Shown here piece by piece: positions 6,875 through 10,097 of a DNA stretch of 10,097 bases. The notes below the pieces were generated by a model. The model saw nothing but the letters and a program-made list of their open reading frames with translations. It had not been told where the DNA came from and did no database searches. Both the position numbers and the translations under genes were made by a program. How positions within the stretch are numbered: position 1 is the first letter of the stretch; each line of letters opens with the position of its first letter. The stretch is from a bacterium (GTDB taxonomy: Bacteria > Cyanobacteriota > Vampirovibrionia > Gastranaerophilales > Gastranaerophilaceae), in assembly GCA_017477685.1 (NCBI GenBank), contig JAFUUT010000302.1, positions 1-10,097 of the forward strand. Direction: 5' to 3'.

Positions 6875-7996
6875 CTATCTTATCTGTACCGGCATAATCA
6901 AGCAAATGAAATCATCTTCACTGTTTGGTTTTAGCACAGTTGCAGATAACGGAGCATTCAAACCGATTATTACTTCATCACTTTCGATAATTCTTAAAGC
7001 ATCCAATACAAATTTGTAATTGAACGCAATTAAAAGTTCTTCATCAGTATATTCAATATCAATTGTATCTTCTGATTTTCCTGCTTCCGGAGTATCTGCT
7101 GTAAGAGTTAATTCGTTGTCTGCAAAATGCATTTTAACTATACTGGTCTTGTCATTAACCATAACAGAAACTCTTTCTAAGGCTGCAATAAGTTGAGATA
7201 CATTCACGACAGCTTTTTTAGGACTTTCTGACGGAATCAACTGATTATACCTCGGGAATTGTCCCTCTAAAAGTCTGGATATAGTTAAAATCCTTTCTGA
7301 TTTGAAAATAATAGTTGATTTATCTTTGCAAATTTTTACAGTTTCCTCATCGATAAATGAACTCATTTTCAATAATTCATTCAAAGTTCTTGAAGGAATA
7401 ATAAGCTGAGTTTGTTCTTTTATTCCGCTTGTTAGTTTTTCTCTTACTCGTGCAAGTCTGTTGCCGTCTGTTGAGGCGATTTCCAGCATGCCATCATTGA
7501 ATTCGCAAACAATACCTGATAACAGGTTGCTAACTTCATAACTTGCAGCGGCAAAACCTGCTTGTTTAATACCTTTTAAGAACGGGTTCAATTCAACATC
7601 AAAACATTTTGTATCATCTATTTCATAATTGAATACATCTTGCGGAAATTCAGATGCTGAAATCCCGATTATATCGAATTTAGATTTTTGGCAGGTGATA
7701 GTTACATTTGTGCTGCCTTCTTCTACTTCGATTGTTACTAAATCATTTCCTAATTTTGAAACAATTTCGTTTATTTTTTTCGCAGGAAGTGTAATTTTTC
7801 CTTGTTCCTGAACCTGTGCATCAACTTTAGTAATTACCGTTAAAACTAAATCTGTTGCAGATAAACGAACCTGATTGTTTTCTAAAGTTTCAAGCAAAAT
7901 ATTATACAAGACCGGTTGAACAGCCTTTTGCGAAGTAGCTCTTTCAACAATTCTTATCCCGTTTAATAAATCCTCTTTTCCAATAATAAATTTCAT
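6875..7996 (-). CDS. dnaN: DNA polymerase III beta subunit (sliding clamp)
   Basis: The product is the ring-shaped clamp that dimerises around DNA and tethers the replicative polymerase and repair partners. The 373-aa length is typical, covering three clamp domains (about 1-122, 130-250 and 252-373). Recognisable positions are LSATDLVLTV (45-54), ASTDGNRLARV (174-184), RLLEGQFPRYNQLIP (241-255), NYKFVLDAL (326-334), and the C-terminal DDFICLIMPVQIR, which contributes to the hydrophobic partner-binding cleft. The ATG at 7996 is fixed by AAGGAG (8004-8009) seven bases upstream and by the family's normal MKF start. Neither dnaA nor recF is adjacent: the gene diverges from a symporter and is followed by ilvE, so it lies outside the classic origin cluster. 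Transcription comes from a TTTACA/TATAAT promoter. Confidence 0.97.
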   Translation of the reverse strand: MKFIIGKEDLLNGIRIVERATSQKAVQPVLYNILLETLENNQVRLSATDLVLTVITKVDAQVQEQGKITLPAKKINEIVSKLGNDLVTIEVEEGSTNVTITCQKSKFDIIGISASEFPQDVFNYEIDDTKCFDVELNPFLKGIKQAGFAAASYEVSNLLSGIVCEFNDGMLEIASTDGNRLARVREKLTSGIKEQTQLIIPSRTLNELLKMSSFIDEETVKICKDKSTIIFKSERILTISRLLEGQFPRYNQLIPSESPKKAVVNVSQLIAALERVSVMVNDKTSIVKMHFADNELTLTADTPEAGKSEDTIDIEYTDEELLIAFNYKFVLDALRIIESDEVIIGLNAPLSATVLKPNSEDDFICLIMPVQIR

Positions 7997-8020
7997 ACCC
8001 TTACTCCTTAATTTATTTGA

Positions 8021-8049
8021 ATTATAGTATAAAAATGGTAAATTGTAAA
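8021..8049 (-). promoter_or_regulatory. Promoter of dnaN
   Basis: On the minus strand TTTACA (8044-8049) and a perfect TATAAT (8021-8026) are separated by 17 bases. Transcription would start near 8014, giving a leader of about 18 bases that holds the AAGGAG ribosome site. The -35 box overlaps that of the divergent symporter promoter. Confidence 0.75.
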
Positions 8050-8070
8050 AATATTTGTTTATATTAAAAT
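8043..8070 (+). promoter_or_regulatory. Putative promoter of the AgcS symporter gene, leaderless or nearly so
   Basis: TTGTAA (8043-8048) and TAAAAT (8065-8070) are separated by 16 bases. The -10 box ends seven bases before the ATG at 8078, which would place the transcription start at the start codon. An alternative -10, TATATT (8060-8065), has no good -35 partner and would leave about 5 bases of leader. No Shine-Dalgarno sequence precedes the ATG in either case. The hexamers are weaker matches than those of dnaN. Confidence 0.5.
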
Positions 8071-8077
8071 TAATAAT

Positions 8078-9529
8078 ATGAATATAGATAGCTGGATTGA
8101 TAGTTTATTATCACCTATAGCAAATAAGATTTCCGCAATAATATTTTCACACGTAACTATCCACGGAGTAAGGGTAGAATTTTTGATAGCTTTGCTAATT
8201 ATTGCGGCATTGTTTTTTACATATAAAACAAGATTTATCGGATTTTGGGGATTTAGACACGCAATTGATTTATTAACCCAAAAATACAAACATCAAGATG
8301 TTATAAAAAAGAAGAAAAAGGGTGAAGTTTCATCATTTCAGGCACTCACTGCAACAATATCAGCATCTGCCGGAATGGGAAATATTGTAGGTTCGGCTTT
8401 GGCGGTTTCTATTGGCGGGCCTGGGGTAATATTTTGGATGATTATTGCCGGAATTTTTTCTATGGCATTAAAATTTTCTGAAGTATTGTTGGGGATAAAA
8501 TTCAGACAAATTAACCCTGACGGTTCATCTTCAGGCGGCCCGATGTACTACATAATAAACGGTTTGAAAGCACCTTGGATAAAACCTTATACCCCTTATC
8601 TTGCAAATATATATGCAATATGTTGTTTATTTGCAATGATTGGCGGTTGGAATTTATTTCAGATAAATGCAATTACAACTCAAATAACCAATGTAACAGG
8701 ACTTTTTTACGGTCAAAGATGGTTATTTGGCTTGATTGTTGCAATAATTACATATATTACGGTAATTGGCGGAATAAAAGCAATTGGAAAATTTACCTCA
8801 AAAGTAACTCCCGTAATGTGCAGTTTGTACGTATTTTCAGCATTTATAATTTGTTTGTTAAATATTCATAATGTACCTCACACAATAGGAATTATTATTC
8901 ATGAAGCATTCAAACCGCAAGCACTGGTTGGAGGCGGGGTTTTTGGATGTATGTTATGGGGATTTAGGCGTGCAATGTTTGCAAATGAAGCAGGTTTAGG
9001 TACAGCACCTATTGCATTTTCAGCTGTCAAAACAAGTAAACCTGTTGCACAAGCCTTTATAGCAATGCTTCAACCGTTCGTAGACACTGTAATTGTTGGA
9101 GCTTCTACTGCTTTTATAATTGTTGTAACAGGAGCATATAAAGACTTTTTAGGTCATGCGGCGGGGATTGAATTGACTTCACATGCTTTTGAAACAGTTT
9201 GTCCGTTCTTCCCTATACTATTGACAATTATGGCTGCGTTCTTTGTATTGTCAACAATGTTGTGCGGTTCGTATTACGGGGTAAAAAGCTGGACTTTCCT
9301 TGTTGGAGAATCCACTCTGAAAACAAGAACTTTCCAAATAATTTATTGCATATTTATCGTAATAGGTTCAGCTATGAACTTGAAAAGTGTTGTGAATTTG
9401 TCTGATGCGTTTACGCTATTTTTGGCAGTTCCGAACTTGTTTGCAGTATTCTTGTTATCAGGCATAATAATGAAAGAACTTAAAAGATATTGCAAAAGAT
9501 ACCAAATAGGATTTTTTCAAGAAAAATAG
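8078..9529 (+). CDS. Sodium/amino-acid (alanine/glycine) symporter, AgcS family
   Basis: This inner-membrane transporter belongs to the alanine-or-glycine:cation symporter family, which takes up small amino acids with sodium. The 483-aa length and about ten or eleven hydrophobic spans fit. Family signatures are SSFQALTATISASAGMGNIVG (split around 85-105) leading to IGGPGVIFWM (112-121), then GGPMYYI (153-159), GGIKAIGKFTSKVTPVM (231-247), and RAMFANEAGLGTAPIAF (298-314) followed by TSKPVAQ (319-325). The GNIVG and NEAGLG segments correspond to the cation/substrate core. A basic run KKKKKG (77-82) lies before the first signature, in a cytoplasmic loop. Substrate cannot be read from the sequence; alanine or glycine are the usual ones. 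The ATG lacks a ribosome site but matches the expected N-terminal length. The gene is divergent from dnaN. No strong hairpin terminator follows, so some read-through into the next gene is possible. Confidence 0.94.
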   Translation: MNIDSWIDSLLSPIANKISAIIFSHVTIHGVRVEFLIALLIIAALFFTYKTRFIGFWGFRHAIDLLTQKYKHQDVIKKKKKGEVSSFQALTATISASAGMGNIVGSALAVSIGGPGVIFWMIIAGIFSMALKFSEVLLGIKFRQINPDGSSSGGPMYYIINGLKAPWIKPYTPYLANIYAICCLFAMIGGWNLFQINAITTQITNVTGLFYGQRWLFGLIVAIITYITVIGGIKAIGKFTSKVTPVMCSLYVFSAFIICLLNIHNVPHTIGIIIHEAFKPQALVGGGVFGCMLWGFRRAMFANEAGLGTAPIAFSAVKTSKPVAQAFIAMLQPFVDTVIVGASTAFIIVVTGAYKDFLGHAAGIELTSHAFETVCPFFPILLTIMAAFFVLSTMLCGSYYGVKSWTFLVGESTLKTRTFQIIYCIFIVIGSAMNLKSVVNLSDAFTLFLAVPNLFAVFLLSGIIMKELKRYCKRYQIGFFQEK

Positions 9530-9542
9530 TCCCCTTAATGGA

Positions 9543-9571
9543 TAGACAGGGAGAAAAATTTTATTCATAAT
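9543..9571 (+). promoter_or_regulatory. Possible promoter of the uracil-DNA glycosylase gene
   Basis: TAGACA (9543-9548) and CATAAT (9566-9571) each match five of six consensus bases and are 17 bases apart. Transcription would start near 9578. The GAGGAG ribosome site (9596-9601) ends 11 bases before the ATG at 9613, a rather long spacing. With no clear terminator after the symporter gene, this promoter may act together with read-through. Confidence 0.45.
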
Positions 9572-9612
9572 ATATAAACAAGACTAGCTAAGGTAGAGGA
9601 GAGATAATTAAA

Positions 9613-10097
9613 ATGATTAAAAAAGGATGTCTTGATATTGTTCAAGAAAAATGTAACGGTTGCCGCGATTGTGTTTTAGGAAACAACAGAAAAAATGTTG
9701 TATTTTCTGACGGAAACCCTGAAAGCGCAAAAGTGATGTTTATAACAGATGTTCCAAATGAACTTGAAGATGAAGCAGGAAGACCGTTTGTCGGCAAATG
9801 CGGAGATTTATTCAATACATTTTTAAAAGATGCGGGAATATCAAGAGAAAATGATATCTATATTACAAATACCGTTAAATGCAGACCTCCTGAAAACAGA
9901 GTTCCGACCGAAATAGAAAAAGCATTATGCCATAAATATTTGACAGCACAAATCGATATTATGAATCCAAAAGCAATTGTTTTCTGCGGAACAACTGCAT
10001 TGAAATCATTCCGTGATGAAAAGAAAATGCAGATTTCTAAAATCAGAGGTCAATGGTTTGATTTGACAATTAATGGTGTTACATACAAAGCTATGGC
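9613..10097 (+). CDS. Family 4 (iron-sulfur) uracil-DNA glycosylase, 5' part; continues beyond the window
   Basis: The 161 visible codons encode the N-terminal part of a family 4 uracil-DNA glycosylase, which removes uracil from DNA to begin base-excision repair and carries a 4Fe-4S cluster. The four expected cluster cysteines are present: C17 and C20 (CRDCVLGNNR, matching the usual C-x2-C-x-L pattern), C90 in VKCRPPENRVP and C106. C14 adds an extra upstream cysteine (CNGCRDC), and C63 replaces the usual Ala in the FVGxAG stretch. GRPFVGKCGDL (56-66), YITNTVKCRPP (83-93, with N86) and the RGQWF stretch near the window's end are typical. The first active-site motif, normally GE(A/G)PG, reads TDVPN (45-49), a marked departure. 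The part that should hold the conserved C-terminal HPS motif is outside the window. No stop codon occurs. It could be an active enzyme, a variant of altered specificity, or a non-catalytic relative. Confidence 0.9.
   Translation, partial: MIKKGCLDIVQEKCNGCRDCVLGNNRKNVVFSDGNPESAKVMFITDVPNELEDEAGRPFVGKCGDLFNTFLKDAGISRENDIYITNTVKCRPPENRVPTEIEKALCHKYLTAQIDIMNPKAIVFCGTTALKSFRDEKKMQISKIRGQWFDLTINGVTYKAM

Noticed and set aside
8059..8289. A minus-strand 76-codon open frame opposite the start of the symporter gene
   Set aside because: It is antisense to conserved transporter sequence and has no ribosome site or recognisable protein features.
9530..9560. Possible terminator after the symporter gene (CCCC ... 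GGG)
   Set aside because: Only about three bases can pair and no T run follows, so it does not qualify as an intrinsic terminator.

Overview
The window is AT-rich bacterial chromosome carrying housekeeping genes interleaved with proteins I do not recognise. The composition, the gut-type gene content, an isolated dnaN (no dnaA or recF beside it) and a long membrane protein with an N-terminal 'ISFKG' motif together suggest a non-photosynthetic gut cyanobacterial relative (Gastranaerophilales/Melainabacteria). This assignment is an inference from memory; a low-GC Firmicute is the main alternative.

Layout: (1) 49-1503 (+), an unrecognised 484-aa protein with a hydrophobic Gly/Ala-rich segment and a C-terminal HEREH (HExxH) motif. 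It ends at a symmetrical hairpin (1506-1543) that can terminate transcription from both sides. (2) Facing it on the minus strand, a 62-aa unknown protein (1559-1747) with its own near-consensus promoter. (3) hisS (1820-3058, -), whose -10 box lies 6 bases before the ATG, with no Shine-Dalgarno sequence, so its mRNA is probably leaderless. (4) An 846-aa unknown multi-pass membrane protein (3128-5668, -), with a perfect 15-bp inverted repeat inside its early codons. (5) A strong terminator, then ilvE (5800-6837, -) and dnaN (6875-7996, -), probably one dnaN-ilvE transcription unit. (6) Diverging from dnaN, a sodium/amino-acid symporter of the AgcS family (8078-9529, +). The two promoters lie back to back with overlapping -35 boxes. 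(7) The start of a family 4 uracil-DNA glycosylase gene (9613 to beyond the window, +), with an altered active-site motif 1.

Functionally, the known genes cover translation (HisRS), branched-chain amino acid metabolism (IlvE), amino-acid uptake (AgcS), replication (sliding clamp) and base-excision repair (UDG). They do not form one pathway. No CRISPR array, tRNA, rRNA, insertion sequence or phage module is visible. The least explained items are the two large unknown proteins, the intragenic inverted repeat, the leaderless starts of two genes, and the unusual UDG motif.
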